From Ramlibacter pallidus (GTDB taxonomy: Bacteria; Pseudomonadota; Gammaproteobacteria; Burkholderiales; Burkholderiaceae_C): DNA of 64,000 bases. The DNA lies in contig NZ_JADDIV010000001.1 of the NCBI RefSeq assembly GCF_015070875.1, forward strand, positions 341,144 to 405,143, read 5' to 3'. Positions 47,981 through 61,050 of this stretch are shown here, piece by piece. Within the stretch, counting starts at the first letter, position 1. Every line of letters begins with the position of its first letter. Made by a program: the position numbers and the translations under genes. The notes beneath the pieces are model-generated. The model saw nothing but the letters and a program-made list of their open reading frames with translations. It did not search any database and was not told the DNA's origin.

Positions 47981-48340
47981 TCAGCCCTTGAGCCACGGCC
48001 GCGGGCCGCCGATCACGTGGAAATGCAGGTGCGGCACTTCCTGCCCGCCGTCGGCGCCGGTGTTGGTCACGAGGCGGAAACCCCCTTCCGGGTAGGGCCG
48101 GCAGCCTTCCTGCTGCGCCAGCTGTGGCACCAGGCTCATCAGCTTGCCGAGCAAGGGGGCATGGGAAGCGTCGACGTGGGCCATCGACACGATGTGCTGC
48201 TTCGGGATGAGCAGGAAGTGGACCGGCGCCCACGGGTGGATGTCGTGGAAGGCGAGGACCTCGTCGTCCTCGTAGACCTTCTTCGAGGGGATCTTGCCTT
48301 CGACGATCTTGCAGAAGATGCAGCTGGGGTCCTGGCTCAT
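47981..48340 (-). CDS. hinT: HIT family (HinT-like) purine nucleoside phosphoramidase
   Basis: A 119-residue HIT protein. CIFCKIVEGKIPS opens the fold and HLHFHVIGG (the histidine triad) is near the C-terminus. HinT hydrolyses AMP-NH2-type substrates such as lysyl-AMP. It overlaps the upstream membrane-protein gene by ATGA and sits between hisE and tatA, a common order in Burkholderiales. Confidence 0.95.
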   Translation of the reverse strand: MSQDPSCIFCKIVEGKIPSKKVYEDDEVLAFHDIHPWAPVHFLLIPKQHIVSMAHVDASHAPLLGKLMSLVPQLAQQEGCRPYPEGGFRLVTNTGADGGQEVPHLHFHVIGGPRPWLKG

Positions 48341-48690
48341 GGCAGCTGATTGTCGTTGAACCGCAGCCAGCCGCGCAGGTAGCGGTACAGGTACCAGCAG
48401 CCGATGATGACCGTGGCGATGAAGCCGGGCAGGACGAACAGCAGGTAGAGCGGCGACGTGACCACCAGCCACAGCAGCGCCCACCAGAAGGTGCGGATCA
48501 TGTAGCTGTGGTGCCGCGCGTAGAGCGGGTCGGCCTCGTCGGTGCGCTTCACGTAGTTGACGATCACCGCGATGATCGCCAGCGTCCACGCCGTGAACGG
48601 CGCCAGGGTGTGCAGGCCGTACAGGACGTGCATCACCGTGCGGTCGCCGGGCGTCTTGTCTTCCAGGGTCGCGTAGTCGGTCTCGGCCAT
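48337..48690 (-). CDS. Small membrane protein (DUF4870-like)
   Basis: A 117-residue protein with about three membrane segments (VLYGLHTLAPFTAWTLAIIAVIVNYV, FWWALLWLVVTSPLYLLFVLPGFIATVIIGCWYLY). The layout is that of DUF4870/Tic20-like small membrane proteins of unknown role. It lies 19 bases after hisE and is coupled to hinT. No catalytic motif is seen. Confidence 0.7.
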   Translation of the reverse strand: MAETDYATLEDKTPGDRTVMHVLYGLHTLAPFTAWTLAIIAVIVNYVKRTDEADPLYARHHSYMIRTFWWALLWLVVTSPLYLLFVLPGFIATVIIGCWYLYRYLRGWLRFNDNQLP

Positions 48691-48709
48691 CGCGCTTCTC
48701 CTTCGCAGG

Positions 48710-49072
48710 TTACTCGCCGTTGCCTTCGCGCTCGCGCGCCTTGCGCAGCGCCTTCTCCTCCAGACCGCTCAGGCCCTCGCGGCGCTGGAGTTCCGCGACC
48801 ACGTCCGCCGGCTCCAGGCCGTAGTGGGCGAGCGCGATCATGCAGTGGAACCACAGGTCGGCGACCTCGCCGACCAGCTTGGCCGGATCGCCGCCGCGAT
48901 CGAGGTCCTTGGCCGCCATGACGACCTCGGTCGCCTCCTCCCCGATCTTCTTGAGGAAGGCGTCGGGGCCCTTGTGCAGCAGCCGGGCGACGTAGCTCGC
49001 CTTCGGGTCGCCGCCGTGGGCGGGCTTGCGGCTTTCGATGACGGCGGCCAGGCGGGCCAGCGGGTCGGTCAT
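48710..49072 (-). CDS. hisE: Phosphoribosyl-ATP pyrophosphatase
   Basis: A 120-residue MazG-like enzyme for the second step of histidine synthesis (PR-ATP to PR-AMP). [16 protein letters not shown] and [15 protein letters not shown] hold the Mg-binding acidic residues. It is separate from hisI here, not fused as in enterics. It follows hisI by four bases. Confidence 0.96.
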   Translation of the reverse strand: MTDPLARLAAVIESRKPAHGGDPKASYVARLLHKGPDAFLKKIGEEATEVVMAAKDLDRGGDPAKLVGEVADLWFHCMIALAHYGLEPADVVAELQRREGLSGLEEKALRKAREREGNGE

Positions 49073-49076
49073 GGTT

Positions 49077-49466
49077 CTACTTGTAGATGGACGACGGGTC
49101 TTTCAAGACGGGTTCCACCGCCTGCCAGGCGCCGTCGCGGTAAAGGTGGAAGAAGCAGCTGTGGCGGCCGGTGTGGCACGCGATGGAGGGGTCGTGGCCG
49201 TGCTGCGTCACCTTCAGCAGCAGCACGTCGTTGTCGCAATCCATGCGGATCTCGTGCACCTGCTGGACGTGGCCGGACTCCTCGCCCTTGAACCACAGCT
49301 TGCCGCGCGAGCGGCTGAAATAGACGGCGCGGCCGGTCTCGGCCGTCTTCGCCAGCGCTTCGCGGTCCATCCAGGCGAACATCAGCACGTCGCCCGTGGC
49401 GGCCTCCTGCGCGATGACGGGCACGAGCCCCTGCGCATCCCATTTCACTTCGGCGAGCCAGTCCAT
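49077..49466 (-). CDS. hisI: Phosphoribosyl-AMP cyclohydrolase
   Basis: A 129-residue zinc enzyme for the third histidine step. [19 protein letters not shown] and [11 protein letters not shown] carry the conserved acidic and Cys ligands. It is a stand-alone HisI. It lies 23 bases after hisF. Confidence 0.96.
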   Translation of the reverse strand: MDWLAEVKWDAQGLVPVIAQEAATGDVLMFAWMDREALAKTAETGRAVYFSRSRGKLWFKGEESGHVQQVHEIRMDCDNDVLLLKVTQHGHDPSIACHTGRHSCFFHLYRDGAWQAVEPVLKDPSSIYK

Positions 49467-49489
49467 GGGGCTATTCTCCCCCAAGGTCC

Positions 49490-50269
<780 letters not shown>

Positions 50270-50292
50270 GGGCCGATTCTAGGCGGGGGCCC

Positions 50293-51471
<1,179 letters not shown>

Positions 51472-51489
51472 GCTCGGCCGGGGCGGGCG

Positions 51490-52230
51490 TCAGCCCTGGA
51501 GTTCGTCCGCGCGGGCCTGGGCCTTGGCGAAGTCGAGGTCGCCGGAGTAGATCGCGCGGCCGCAGATCACGCCTTCGATGCCCTCGTCCTCCACCGCGCA
51601 GAGCGCCTCGATGTCCTTCATCGAGCCGAGGCCGCCGGAAGCGATCACCGGGATGGTGAGCGCCTGCGCGAGCTTCACCGTCGCCTCGATGTTGATGCCC
51701 GAGAGCATGCCGTCGCGGCCGATGTCGGTGTACACGATGGACTCCACGCCCCAGTCCTCGAACTTCTTGGCCAGGTCGACGACCTCGTGGCCGGTCAGCT
51801 TGCTCCAGCCGTCCGTGGCCACCTTGCCGTCCTTGGCGTCGAGGCCGACGATGATGTGGCCGCCGAAGGCGGTGCAGGCGTCCTTGAGGAAGCCGGGGTT
51901 CTTCACCGCCGCCGTCCCGATGATCACGTAGCGCAGGCCGCCGTCGATGTACTTCTCGATGGTGTCGAGGTCGCGGATGCCGCCGCCCAGCTGCACCGGG
52001 ATGTCGTCGCCGACCGCCTTGAGGATGGAGCGGATGGCGGCGAAGTTCTGCGGCTTGCCGGCGAAGGCTCCGTTGAGGTCCACCAGGTGCAGGCGCCGGG
52101 CCCCGCGTTCCAGCCAGGTCCGCGCCATGGCGGCGGGGTCTTCGCTGAAGGTGGTGGCCTGGCCCATGTCGCCCTGCTTCAGGCGTACGCAGTGGCCGTC
52201 TTTCAGGTCGATCGCGGGTATCAGGAGCAT
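51490..52230 (-). CDS. hisA: Phosphoribosylformimino-AICAR-phosphate isomerase
   Basis: A 246-residue TIM-barrel isomerase for the fourth histidine step. [20 protein letters not shown] has the catalytic Asp8, and [12 protein letters not shown] holds the second catalytic Asp. [14 protein letters not shown] is the phosphate site. It follows hisH by 55 bases. Confidence 0.97.
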   Translation of the reverse strand: MLLIPAIDLKDGHCVRLKQGDMGQATTFSEDPAAMARTWLERGARRLHLVDLNGAFAGKPQNFAAIRSILKAVGDDIPVQLGGGIRDLDTIEKYIDGGLRYVIIGTAAVKNPGFLKDACTAFGGHIIVGLDAKDGKVATDGWSKLTGHEVVDLAKKFEDWGVESIVYTDIGRDGMLSGINIEATVKLAQALTIPVIASGGLGSMKDIEALCAVEDEGIEGVICGRAIYSGDLDFAKAQARADELQG

Positions 52231-52285
52231 GGGAAGGTGCTGCGGTGCGACTGGAGGGAGGGAAAGGGGACCGCTTCCTGGGCGG

Positions 52286-52939
52286 TCAGGGATTCCAGTG
52301 CAGGAAGTTGCGATAGAGGTGGAGCCCCTGGGCTGCGCTTTTCTCGGGGTGGAACTGGGTCGCAAAAATATTATCCCGGGCGACCGCACAGGTAAAGCGC
52401 GCGCCGTACTCGGATTCCCCAACACTGTGGCGGGGGTCCGACGGCCGGGCGTAGAAACTGTGGACGAAATAGAACCAGCTTTCGTCCGGGATGCCGTCCC
52501 ACATCGCATGCGGCCGCGCCTGGCGGACGCGGTTCCAGCCCATTTGCGGCACCTTGTAGCGGCTGCCATCGGGCTGCAGCCGGCCTTCCAGCCGGAAACG
52601 GACGACCTCGCCATGCACCAGGCCGAGGCCATCGGTCGGCCCTTCCTCGCTGCGATCGAGCAGCATCTGCATGCCGACGCAGACGCCGAACAGCGGCTTG
52701 GAAGCGGCCGCCTCCAGCACCGGCTCCAGCAGGCCCGATTCGCGCAGCTCGCGCATGCAGTCCGGCATGGCGCCCTGCCCCGGCAGCACCACGCGCTCGG
52801 CCGCCCGCACCTCTTCGGGGCGGGACGTGACGACGGCGGTGATCGTCGGGTCCTGCGCCGCGACGTGCAGCACCGCCTGAGACACGGAGCGCAGGTTGCC
52901 CATGCCGTAGTCCACCACCGCCACCGTCCGACGCGTCAA
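52286..52939 (-). CDS. hisH: Imidazole glycerol phosphate synthase glutaminase subunit
   Basis: A 217-residue class I glutamine amidotransferase. The nucleophile is in [10 protein letters not shown] and the partner His-Glu in [10 protein letters not shown]. It feeds ammonia to HisF. A TTG start at 52939 overlaps the hisB TGA and gives the expected [14 protein letters not shown] beginning; GAAGGGA is upstream. Confidence 0.93.
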   Translation of the reverse strand: MTRRTVAVVDYGMGNLRSVSQAVLHVAAQDPTITAVVTSRPEEVRAAERVVLPGQGAMPDCMRELRESGLLEPVLEAAASKPLFGVCVGMQMLLDRSEEGPTDGLGLVHGEVVRFRLEGRLQPDGSRYKVPQMGWNRVRQARPHAMWDGIPDESWFYFVHSFYARPSDPRHSVGESEYGARFTCAVARDNIFATQFHPEKSAAQGLHLYRNFLHWNP

Positions 52940-53532
52940 AGCGATCCCTTCGTCGAGGGAATGGTGCCGGCGGAGCGCGGGTCGAACTCCAGCGCCGCCC
53001 GCAGCGCCCGGGCGAAGGCCTTGAACACCGTCTCGCACTGGTGGTGCGCGTTCTCGCCCCGCAGGTTGTCGACGTGCAGCGTGACGAAGGCGTGGTTGCA
53101 GAAGCCCTGGAAGAACTCGTAGGCGAGCTGCGTGTCGAACGCGCCGATCATCCCGCTCTTGAACGGCACGTGCATGATCAGCCCGGGCCGGCCGGAGAAG
53201 TCGATGACGACGCGGGACAGCGCCTCGTCCAGCGGCACGTAGGCATGGCCGTAGCGGCGGATGCCCTTCTTGTCGCCCACGGCCTTGTACACGGCCTGGC
53301 CCAGCGTGATGCCGACGTCCTCCACCGTGTGGTGGCCGTCGATGTGCAGGTCGCCCTTGGCGTCGATCTCCAGGTCGATCAGCCCGTGGCGGGCGATCTG
53401 GTCCAGCATGTGGTCGAAGAAGCCGATGCCGGTGGCGAGCTTCGCCTGGCCGGTGCCGTCCAGGTTCACCCGGACGGTGATCTGCGTTTCGGCGGTGTTG
53501 CGGGTGACTTCCGCTTTTCGGGGCGCGTTCAT
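52936..53532 (-). CDS. hisB: Imidazoleglycerol-phosphate dehydratase
   Basis: A 198-residue stand-alone dehydratase without the phosphatase domain seen in E. coli His[10 protein letters not shown] and the second metal-binding block are both present. It overlaps hisC at its start (ATGA) and hisH at its end. Confidence 0.97.
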   Translation of the reverse strand: MNAPRKAEVTRNTAETQITVRVNLDGTGQAKLATGIGFFDHMLDQIARHGLIDLEIDAKGDLHIDGHHTVEDVGITLGQAVYKAVGDKKGIRRYGHAYVPLDEALSRVVIDFSGRPGLIMHVPFKSGMIGAFDTQLAYEFFQGFCNHAFVTLHVDNLRGENAHHQCETVFKAFARALRAALEFDPRSAGTIPSTKGSL

Positions 53533-54605
53533 AGGGTGGATCGCAGGGCGGCGAGCATCTGCGCGTTCTCGTCGGCCGTGCCGACCGTCAGGCGCAGGCA
53601 GTTGGCCAGCAATGGGTGCATTCTAGAAACGTTCTTGACGAGCACCTTGCGCGCCTTCATGCCTTCGAAGCTGCGGTCGGCGTCGGGCACGCGCACCAGC
53701 ACCATGTTGGCCTCGCTGCGCCAGGCCTTCAGGCCCATGTCCCGCAGCGCGGCCTGCAGCCGCTCGCGCTCGGAGCGGATCTCCGCGGCCTGCGCAGCGA
53801 AGACGTCCTCGTGTTCCAGCGCGAAGAGCGCGGTTTCGCAGTTGAGGCTGCTGATGTTGTAGGGCGGCCGAAGCTTGTCGACCTCGTCGACCAGCCGGGC
53901 CGGGCCCATCATGTAGCCGATGCGCACGCCGGCCAGGCCGAACTTGCTCATGGTGCGCATCACCAGCACGTGTTCGTGCCGGGTGATGCGGTCCATGTAG
54001 CTGCGGGCCGCGAAGGGCTGGTAGGCCTCGTCCATCACCACCAGCCCAGGCGCGGCCTCCACGATCTTCTCGATGACGGCGTCGTTCCAGAGCGTGGCGG
54101 TGGGGTTGTTCGGGTACGCGAGGTACACGATGGCGGGCTGGTGCAGCGCCATGGCATCCAGCATCGCGCGCTCGTCGAGTTCCAGGTCGGGCGTGAGGTC
54201 CACGCCGACGAACTTCAGGCCCTGCAGCTGCGCGCTCATGGCATACATGACGAAACCGGGCATCGGCGCCAGGACCGTCGCGCCGGGCACGTCGCAGGCC
54301 ATCGCCAGCAACGAGATCAGTTCGTCGGAACCGTTGCCCAGCATCAGGCCGAAGCCGTCGGGCAGGCCGGCGTGGCGCGCCAGCGCCTTCTTCAGGTCGT
54401 CGATGCGGCCGCCGGGATAGCGGTTCAGCGCCACGGCGCCCAGGCGTTCGCCCAGCGCCCGTTGCAGTTCGGGCGCGAGCCGGTGCGGGTTCTCCATGGC
54501 ATCGAGCTTGACCATGCCGCGGGAGTCCTGGATGGCGTAGGCGTGCATGGACTGCACGTCCTGGCGGATGCGGGTGGCGATCAACTGGTCTAGGCGGGCG
54601 CTCAT
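53529..54605 (-). CDS. hisC: Histidinol-phosphate aminotransferase
   Basis: A 358-residue fold-type I PLP enzyme. The PLP-binding lysine is in [12 protein letters not shown], and [11 protein letters not shown] and VMDEAYQPF hold cofactor contacts. It makes L-histidinol phosphate. ATG at 54605 was chosen; the longer frame enters hisD. Confidence 0.96.
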   Translation of the reverse strand: MSARLDQLIATRIRQDVQSMHAYAIQDSRGMVKLDAMENPHRLAPELQRALGERLGAVALNRYPGGRIDDLKKALARHAGLPDGFGLMLGNGSDELISLLAMACDVPGATVLAPMPGFVMYAMSAQLQGLKFVGVDLTPDLELDERAMLDAMALHQPAIVYLAYPNNPTATLWNDAVIEKIVEAAPGLVVMDEAYQPFAARSYMDRITRHEHVLVMRTMSKFGLAGVRIGYMMGPARLVDEVDKLRPPYNISSLNCETALFALEHEDVFAAQAAEIRSERERLQAALRDMGLKAWRSEANMVLVRVPDADRSFEGMKARKVLVKNVSRMHPLLANCLRLTVGTADENAQMLAALRSTL

Positions 54606-54667
54606 GGCAGGCGGGCCCGCGGGCGCGGGCCGGTCGGAAATTCTCGGGGGATGGCCCCCATCGTACG

Positions 54668-55984
54668 CTATCGCTTCAGGCGCAGCTCGGCGGCCCGGGC
54701 ATGGGCCTGCAAACCCTCGCCGTACGCGAGTTCGGCGGCGATCACGCCCAGCACCTGCGCGCCGGCCTGGCTCACCTCGATCAGGCTGCTGCGCTTCTGG
54801 AAGTCGTAGACGCCCAGGGGGCTGGAGAAGCGGGCGGTGGTGCTGGTGGGCAGCACGTGGTTCGGGCCGGCGCAGTAGTCGCCCAGCGACTCGCTCGTGT
54901 ACGCCCCGAGGAAGATCGCGCCGGCATGCCGCAGCAGCGGCTCCCAGCGGTGCGGGTCGGCGCTGGCGATCTCCAGGTGTTCCGGGGCGACCCGGTTGCT
55001 GATCTCGCAGGCCTCTTCCATGCTGCGCGTGCGAATGAGGGCGCCGCGGTTGGTGAGCGACGTGGCGATGATCCCGGCGCGCGGCATCTCGGGGAGCATG
55101 CGGTCGATGGCCCGCTGCACTTCGTCGATGTACGCGGCGTCGGGGCACAGCAGGATGCTTTGCGCCAGCTCGTCGTGTTCGGCCTGCGAGAACAGGTCCA
55201 TCGCCACCCAGTCGGCGGGCGTCGTGCCGTCGGCCAGCACGAGGATCTCGCTCGGGCCGGCGATCATGTCGATGCCGACCTGGCCGAAGACCCGGCGCTT
55301 GGCGCTGGCGACGTAGGCGTTGCCGGGGCCGGTGACCTTGTCGACGCGCGGCACGGTCTCGGTGCCGTAGGCGAGCGCGGCCACCGCCTGCGCACCGCCG
55401 ATGGTGAAGGCCCGCGTCGCGCCCGCCAGCCAGGCGGCCGCCAGCAGCAGCGCGTTCTGCGCGCCGGGGTGCGGCACCACCATGATGATCTCGGCCACGC
55501 CGGCGACCTGCGCCGGAATCGCGTTCATCAGCACGGACGACGGATAGGCCGCCTTGCCGCCGGGCACGTAGATGCCGACGCGGTCGACCGGGGTGACCTT
55601 CTGGCCGAGCAGCGTGCCGTCCGCGTCGCGGTAAGACCAGCTCTCGCCGGACGCCTTCTTCTGCGCCTCGTGGTAGCTGCGCACCCGGCGCGCCGCGTTC
55701 TCCAGCGCTTCGCGCTGCCGGGCCGGCAGGCCTTCGAAGGCCGCCTTCATCTCGGCCTGTCCCAGCTCCAGCTCGCGCAGGGAGGTGGCGGCCAGCCGGT
55801 CGAAGCGGTTCGTGTACTCCAGCACCGCGGCGTCGCCACGACTGCGCACGTCGGCGATGATGTCCGCCACCACCTTCTCGATCCCGGCGTCCGTGTCCGC
55901 CGACCAATGCAGCCGCGCCGCCAGCGCGGCATCGAAGCCGCCCTCGGTGGTCGAGAGGCGCAGGGGTCGGGCGGACAGGGTCAT
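54668..55984 (-). CDS. hisD: Histidinol dehydrogenase
   Basis: A 438-residue zinc enzyme for the last two oxidations to histidine. [30 protein letters not shown] and [14 protein letters not shown] are family blocks, and the zinc-site histidines lie in AEHDE and APEHLE. It overlaps hisG by ATGA. Confidence 0.97.
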   Translation of the reverse strand: MTLSARPLRLSTTEGGFDAALAARLHWSADTDAGIEKVVADIIADVRSRGDAAVLEYTNRFDRLAATSLRELELGQAEMKAAFEGLPARQREALENAARRVRSYHEAQKKASGESWSYRDADGTLLGQKVTPVDRVGIYVPGGKAAYPSSVLMNAIPAQVAGVAEIIMVVPHPGAQNALLLAAAWLAGATRAFTIGGAQAVAALAYGTETVPRVDKVTGPGNAYVASAKRRVFGQVGIDMIAGPSEILVLADGTTPADWVAMDLFSQAEHDELAQSILLCPDAAYIDEVQRAIDRMLPEMPRAGIIATSLTNRGALIRTRSMEEACEISNRVAPEHLEIASADPHRWEPLLRHAGAIFLGAYTSESLGDYCAGPNHVLPTSTTARFSSPLGVYDFQKRSSLIEVSQAGAQVLGVIAAELAYGEGLQAHARAAELRLKR

Positions 55985-56658
55985 TTCGGGGTGGCGTTGA
56001 CGGTCTTCGTGAACACGTCGATCAGGTGGCGGATGGGTTCCTGCTTCAGCTTGAGCGCGGCCTGGTTCACCACCAGGCGCGAGCTGATGTCCATGATGCG
56101 CTCCACTTCGACCAGGTGGTTGGCCTTGAGCGTGTTGCCGGTGGACACGAGGTCCACGATGGCGTCGGCCAGGCCGGTCAGGGGCGCGAGCTCCATGCTG
56201 CCGTACAGCTTGATCAGGTCGACGTGCACGCCCTTGGCGGCGAAGAAGTCGCGCGCGATGGAAACGTACTTGGTGGCGACCTTGAGGCGGGCGCCCTGGC
56301 GCACCGCGGACGCGTAGTCGAAGTCGGCGCGCACCGCCACGCTGACGCGGCAGCGCGCGATCTGCAGGTCCAGCGGCTGGTACAGGCCCTGACCCCCGTG
56401 CTCGATCAGCGTGTCCTTGCCCGTCACGCCGAGGTCGGCGCCGCCGTACTGCACGTAGGTGGGCACGTCGCTGGCGCGCACCAGGACCACCTGGAGGTCG
56501 GGGTTGCTGGTCGGCAGGATCAGCTTGCGGGACTTCTCCGGGTCTTCCAGGACGGTGATCCCGGCGGCTTTCAGGAGCGGCAGGGTTTCGTCGAAGATGC
56601 GGCCCTTGGAGAGGGCGAGGGTGATGGCGGGCTTCGCCACGGTGTTCATGCTCACCAT
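55981..56658 (-). CDS. hisG: ATP phosphoribosyltransferase, short form
   Basis: A 225-residue HisG of the short type, lacking the C-terminal regulatory domain and therefore expected to need HisZ for activity and histidine feedback. [18 protein letters not shown] opens the fold and [15 protein letters not shown] is the PRPP loop. Starts at 56658 and 56649 (MNTVAKP) are both possible. It is the first his gene; hisZ is not in the window. Confidence 0.95.
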   Translation of the reverse strand: MVSMNTVAKPAITLALSKGRIFDETLPLLKAAGITVLEDPEKSRKLILPTSNPDLQVVLVRASDVPTYVQYGGADLGVTGKDTLIEHGGQGLYQPLDLQIARCRVSVAVRADFDYASAVRQGARLKVATKYVSIARDFFAAKGVHVDLIKLYGSMELAPLTGLADAIVDLVSTGNTLKANHLVEVERIMDISSRLVVNQAALKLKQEPIRHLIDVFTKTVNATPK

Positions 56659-56689
56659 TATCCGATGAGATGCCCTGCACCTTTCGGTG

Positions 56690-56762
56690 CCACCGCGGAA
56701 CCGGCTTTGCCGGGCCGCTGGTGGCGCCCCCTGGGGGGAGGCGCCGCAGGCGCTTCGGGGGG
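56690..56762. repeat. GC-rich interspersed repeat between murA and hisG
   Basis: The gap contains several short dyads in a row, including CCGGC-TTT-GCCGG (56701-56713), a GCGCCCCC/GGGGG-type dyad, and CGCAGGCG. The series resembles an intergenic repeat that I recall being common in Comamonadaceae genomes. It might also modulate expression of his genes behind murA. No T-run is present. Confidence 0.45.
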
Positions 56763-56764
56763 AC

Positions 56765-58030
56765 CTATTTCACCCGCTCGATGTCCGCGCCCAGCTCGCG
56801 CAGCTTGGCTTCCATCTGCTCGTAGCCGCGGTCCAGGTGGTAGATGCGGTCGACCATGGTTTCACCGTCGGCCACCAGGCCGGCGATCACGAGGCTGGCC
56901 GAGGCCCGCAGGTCGGTCGCCATGACGATGGCGCCCGACAGGCGCTCCACCCCGTGGGTGATGGCAACCTTGCCGTCGACGTCGATGCGCGCGCCCATGC
57001 GCATCAGCTCGCTGACGTGCATGAAGCGGTTCTCGAAGATCGTCTCGGTGATCTTGGAGTCGCCCTCGGCGATGCAGTTGAGCGCCATGAACTGCGCCTG
57101 CATGTCGGTGGGGAAGCCCGGGTACTCGGTGGTCTTGAAGCTCTGGGCCTCCAGGCGCCCTTCGGAGCGCACCCGGATGCCGCCCTCGACGGCCTGCACC
57201 TCGGCACCGGCGGCCTTGAGCAGGTCGATGACCGCCTCGAGGTGCTCGGCGCGGCCGTCCTTCAGCAGCACGTCACCGCCGGTCGCCGCGACGGCGCACA
57301 GGAAGGTGCCGCACTCGATGCGGTCGGAGACCACCTTGTGCGTGGCGCCGTGGAGCTTCTCCACGCCCTGGATGCGGATCTCCGACGTGCCGTGTCCCGT
57401 GACCTTGGCGCCCATGGCGTTGAGCATCTCGCCCAGGTCGGTGATCTCCGGCTCCATGGCCGCGTTCTCCAGCACGGTCTCGCCTTCCGCGAGGGCGGCG
57501 GCCATCATGAAGTTCTCGGTGCCGGTCACCGTGATCATGTCGGTGCGGATGTTCGCGCCCTTCAGGCGCGTCCAGCCCTTGGGCAGCTTGGCGATCATGT
57601 AGCCGTGCTCGATCACGATCTCGGCGCCCATCTTCTCCAGGCCCTTGATGTGCTGGTCGACCGGGCGGGCGCCGATGGCGCAGCCGCCCGGCAGCGACAC
57701 CGTCGCCTCGCCGAAGCGCGCCAGCAGCGGGCCGAGCGCGAGCACCGCCGCCCGCATGGTCTTCACCATTTCGTACGGGGCCTCGGGGAAATGTAGTTCG
57801 CGCGATTCGATCACGACGGTGCCGTCGGGGCTGAACTCGGCCGTCGCACCCATGTTGCGGATGAGCTTGAGCATCGTCGCCACGTCCTGCAGACGCGGGA
57901 TGTTGCGCAAGGTCATCGTCTCGGGCGTGAGCAGCGCCGCGCACAGCTCCGGCAGCGCCGCGTTCTTGGCGCCCGAGATGCGAATTTCCCCGCGCAGCGG
58001 CCGGCCGCCGCGAATCAAGAGCTTGTCCAT
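56765..58030 (-). CDS. murA: UDP-N-acetylglucosamine 1-carboxyvinyltransferase
   Basis: A 421-residue enzyme that starts peptidoglycan precursor synthesis by adding enolpyruvate to UDP-GlcNAc. Lys22 (SGAKNAALP) and the PEP-binding Cys117 ([16 protein letters not shown]) are present; Cys is the fosfomycin-reactive residue. It follows ibaG by seven bases, a widely conserved pairing. Confidence 0.98.
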   Translation of the reverse strand: MDKLLIRGGRPLRGEIRISGAKNAALPELCAALLTPETMTLRNIPRLQDVATMLKLIRNMGATAEFSPDGTVVIESRELHFPEAPYEMVKTMRAAVLALGPLLARFGEATVSLPGGCAIGARPVDQHIKGLEKMGAEIVIEHGYMIAKLPKGWTRLKGANIRTDMITVTGTENFMMAAALAEGETVLENAAMEPEITDLGEMLNAMGAKVTGHGTSEIRIQGVEKLHGATHKVVSDRIECGTFLCAVAATGGDVLLKDGRAEHLEAVIDLLKAAGAEVQAVEGGIRVRSEGRLEAQSFKTTEYPGFPTDMQAQFMALNCIAEGDSKITETIFENRFMHVSELMRMGARIDVDGKVAITHGVERLSGAIVMATDLRASASLVIAGLVADGETMVDRIYHLDRGYEQMEAKLRELGADIERVK

Positions 58031-58037
58031 GGGCGTG

Positions 58038-58280
58038 TCAGTGTGGGGTTTTGGCCCATTCCTCGGGCGTAAAAGTCTTCATCGACAAGGCATGTACCTC
58101 GTCGGTGTGCATTCTCGCACCAAGGGTGGCGTAGACGCGCTGATGCCGCTGGACTGCACGCATTCCGGCGAACTCGGCTGACACGATCACCGCCTGCCAG
58201 TGGCGGCCGTCGCCGTCCACCTCGACGTGTTCGCAGTTGAGGCCGGAGGCGATGAGGGCTTGCAGTTCCTGGGCGGTCAT
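58038..58280 (-). CDS. ibaG: BolA family protein (IbaG)
   Basis: An 80-residue BolA/IbaG protein. [35 protein letters not shown] holds the class II fold, and the conserved C-terminal His is in [13 protein letters not shown]. IbaG is linked to Fe-S handling and acid stress. It sits directly before murA, as in E. coli. Confidence 0.93.
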   Translation of the reverse strand: MTAQELQALIASGLNCEHVEVDGDGRHWQAVIVSAEFAGMRAVQRHQRVYATLGARMHTDEVHALSMKTFTPEEWAKTPH

Positions 58281-58301
58281 GAGCGGGCAGCGTAGGCGGC
58301 T

Positions 58302-59053
58302 TCAGCTGCGGATCTTGTAGCCGATGCGAAGCAGGTGGACGGCGATGGCGCTGACAGCCAGCATCGCGCCCCCCACGATCGCCAGGCTCAGCCAGGGCGA
58401 CACGTCGCTCACGCCGAAGAAGCCGTAGCGGAAGCCGTCAATCATGTAGAAGAACGGATTGAGGTGGCTCACCTGCTGCCAGAAGGCCGGCAGCGAGTGG
58501 ATCGAATAGAACACGCCGGACAGGAAGGTCATCGGCATGATCACGAAATTCTGGAAGGCCGCCATCTGGTCGAACTTCTCGGCCCACAGCCCGGCGATGA
58601 GACCCAGCGCGCCCAGCATGCCTGCGCCGAGGACGGCGAAGGTGAGGATCCACAGCGGCGCGGCGAAGGTCACCTGCGTGAACCACACGGTGACGAGGAA
58701 GACGCCCAGGCCGACGCACAGACCGCGGGCAACCGAGGAGCCGACGTAGGCGATGAACCAGCTCCAGTGCGACAGCGGCGTGAGCAGGATGAAGACCAGG
58801 TTGCCCATGATCTTGCTCTGGATCAGCGACGAGGAGCTGTTGGCGAAGGCGTTCTGCAGCACGCTCATCATGACGAGCCCCGGCACCAGGAAGGCGGTGT
58901 ACTCGATCCTGTCGTACACCTTCACCTGCCCGGACAGCACGTGCCCGAAGATCAGCAGGTACAGCAGCGCGGTGAGCACGGGCGCGGCCACGGTCTGGAA
59001 GGCCACCTTCCAGAAGCGCAGCACTTCCTTGTACAGGAGCGTCTGCCACCCCG

Positions 59054-59057
<4 letters not shown>
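58302..59057 (-). CDS. ABC-2 type exporter permease
   Basis: A 251-residue membrane protein with about six helices (LTALLYLLIFGHVL, LGVFLVTVWFTQVTF, ILTFAVLGAGMLGALGLIAGLW, LAIVGGAMLAVSAIAVHLL among them). It is the ABC-2 type partner of the ATPase whose gene overlaps it by ATGA (YadH-like). The cargo is unknown. Its position between mla and ibaG-murA is conserved in the order and suggests an envelope function. Confidence 0.9.
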
Positions 59058-59977
<920 letters not shown>

Positions 59978-60035
59978 GGGCAACCGGACATTTTACCGGT
60001 CCACCCCGCAGGCGCCCGGCCCGGCGCCAGTGCCC

Positions 60036-60314
60036 CTACGCCGCCGGCGGCAGCAGTTCGCCGACGCCGTAGAGGCCGGCGAGCTCGCGCAGCCGCGGCG
60101 GCAGCTGCGCCACGGAGAAAGTCTTGCCCAGCGCCAGCGCCTCGCGCCGGCATTCCAGCAGCACGGCGAGCGCGGACGAATCGAACTGCCGCAACGCCGA
60201 CGCGTCGGCCACGGCGTGCCCGGCCGGGTCGGACCGCAGCGCCTGCGCCAGCATCCGGCAACAGGCGGTGGCCGTGGCGTGCGTCAGCTCGGTCGGCAGC
60301 ACCAGCACGGGCAT
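60036..60314 (-). CDS. mlaB: MlaB-type STAS domain protein
   Basis: A 92-residue STAS-domain protein. DASALRQFDSSALAVLLECRREAL holds the conserved Ser-rich helix start of MlaB, which stabilises the MlaF ATPase. Its ATG overlaps the mlaC TGA by one base (TGATG), linking it to the Mla operon. Confidence 0.88.
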   Translation of the reverse strand: MPVLVLPTELTHATATACCRMLAQALRSDPAGHAVADASALRQFDSSALAVLLECRREALALGKTFSVAQLPPRLRELAGLYGVGELLPPAA

Positions 60315-60949
60315 CAGCCCTTGCGGTTGTTGTTGGCGCGGTTGCGCTCGGACAGCGAGGCGATCAGCCCGTCGACGCCCTTGGCGTTGATCTCCTGCGC
60401 GAACTGGCTGCGGTAGGTCTCCACCAGCCACACGCCCAGCACGTTCAGGTTGTAGATCTTCCAGCCCTGGGGCGTCTTTTCCAGGCGGTATTCCAGCTGG
60501 ATCGGCTCGCCGCGGCCGCGGATCTCGCTGCGCACGACGACGTCCGTGTCGCCGGGCGCGGCGCGCAGCGGCTTCATCGAGACCTGCTCGTCCGACACCT
60601 GCGCCAGCGCGCCGGAGTAGGTGCGCACCAGCAGCGTCTTGAACTCCTGCTGCAGCTTCTGGCGCTGGTCGGGCGTGGCCTGCCGCCAGGCCGGACCGAC
60701 CGCGGAGGACGTCATGCGCTGGAAGTTCACGTTCGGCATGATCTTCGTGTCGACCAGCGTCATCACCCGGTTGATGTCCCCGGACTTCACGGAGGCGTCG
60801 CTGCGGATGGCCGCCAGCACGTCGTCGGACAGCCGCTTGATCATCACGTCGGGGGCTTCGTCGGCGGACTGGGCGAACGCCAGCGGGGCGGCGAACAGGC
60901 TGGTGGCCAGGAGGCCGGCGGCCAGCTGGACGAGGGAACGTCGTTTCAT
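60314..60949 (-). CDS. mlaC: Periplasmic phospholipid-binding protein MlaC
   Basis: A 211-residue protein with a signal peptide (MKRRSLVQLAAGLLATSLFAAPLAFAQ). It ferries phospholipid between MlaA in the outer membrane and MlaD in the inner membrane. The QATPDQRQKLQQEFKTLLVRTYSGAL and GWKIYNLNVLGVWLVETYRSQF blocks are family features. AAGGA lies before the ATG at 60949; an ATG six bases earlier is possible. Confidence 0.94.
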   Translation of the reverse strand: MKRRSLVQLAAGLLATSLFAAPLAFAQSADEAPDVMIKRLSDDVLAAIRSDASVKSGDINRVMTLVDTKIMPNVNFQRMTSSAVGPAWRQATPDQRQKLQQEFKTLLVRTYSGALAQVSDEQVSMKPLRAAPGDTDVVVRSEIRGRGEPIQLEYRLEKTPQGWKIYNLNVLGVWLVETYRSQFAQEINAKGVDGLIASLSERNRANNNRKG

Positions 60950-61050
60950 CTGCATCCTTTTCTGCCGGGCGGACCCGGACTGTTCTTGGAACGCGGCCGT
61001 CACGGGGAGTTCAGCCGGCGGGAGCGGCAAGGCAACAGCGTGCAACCGCC

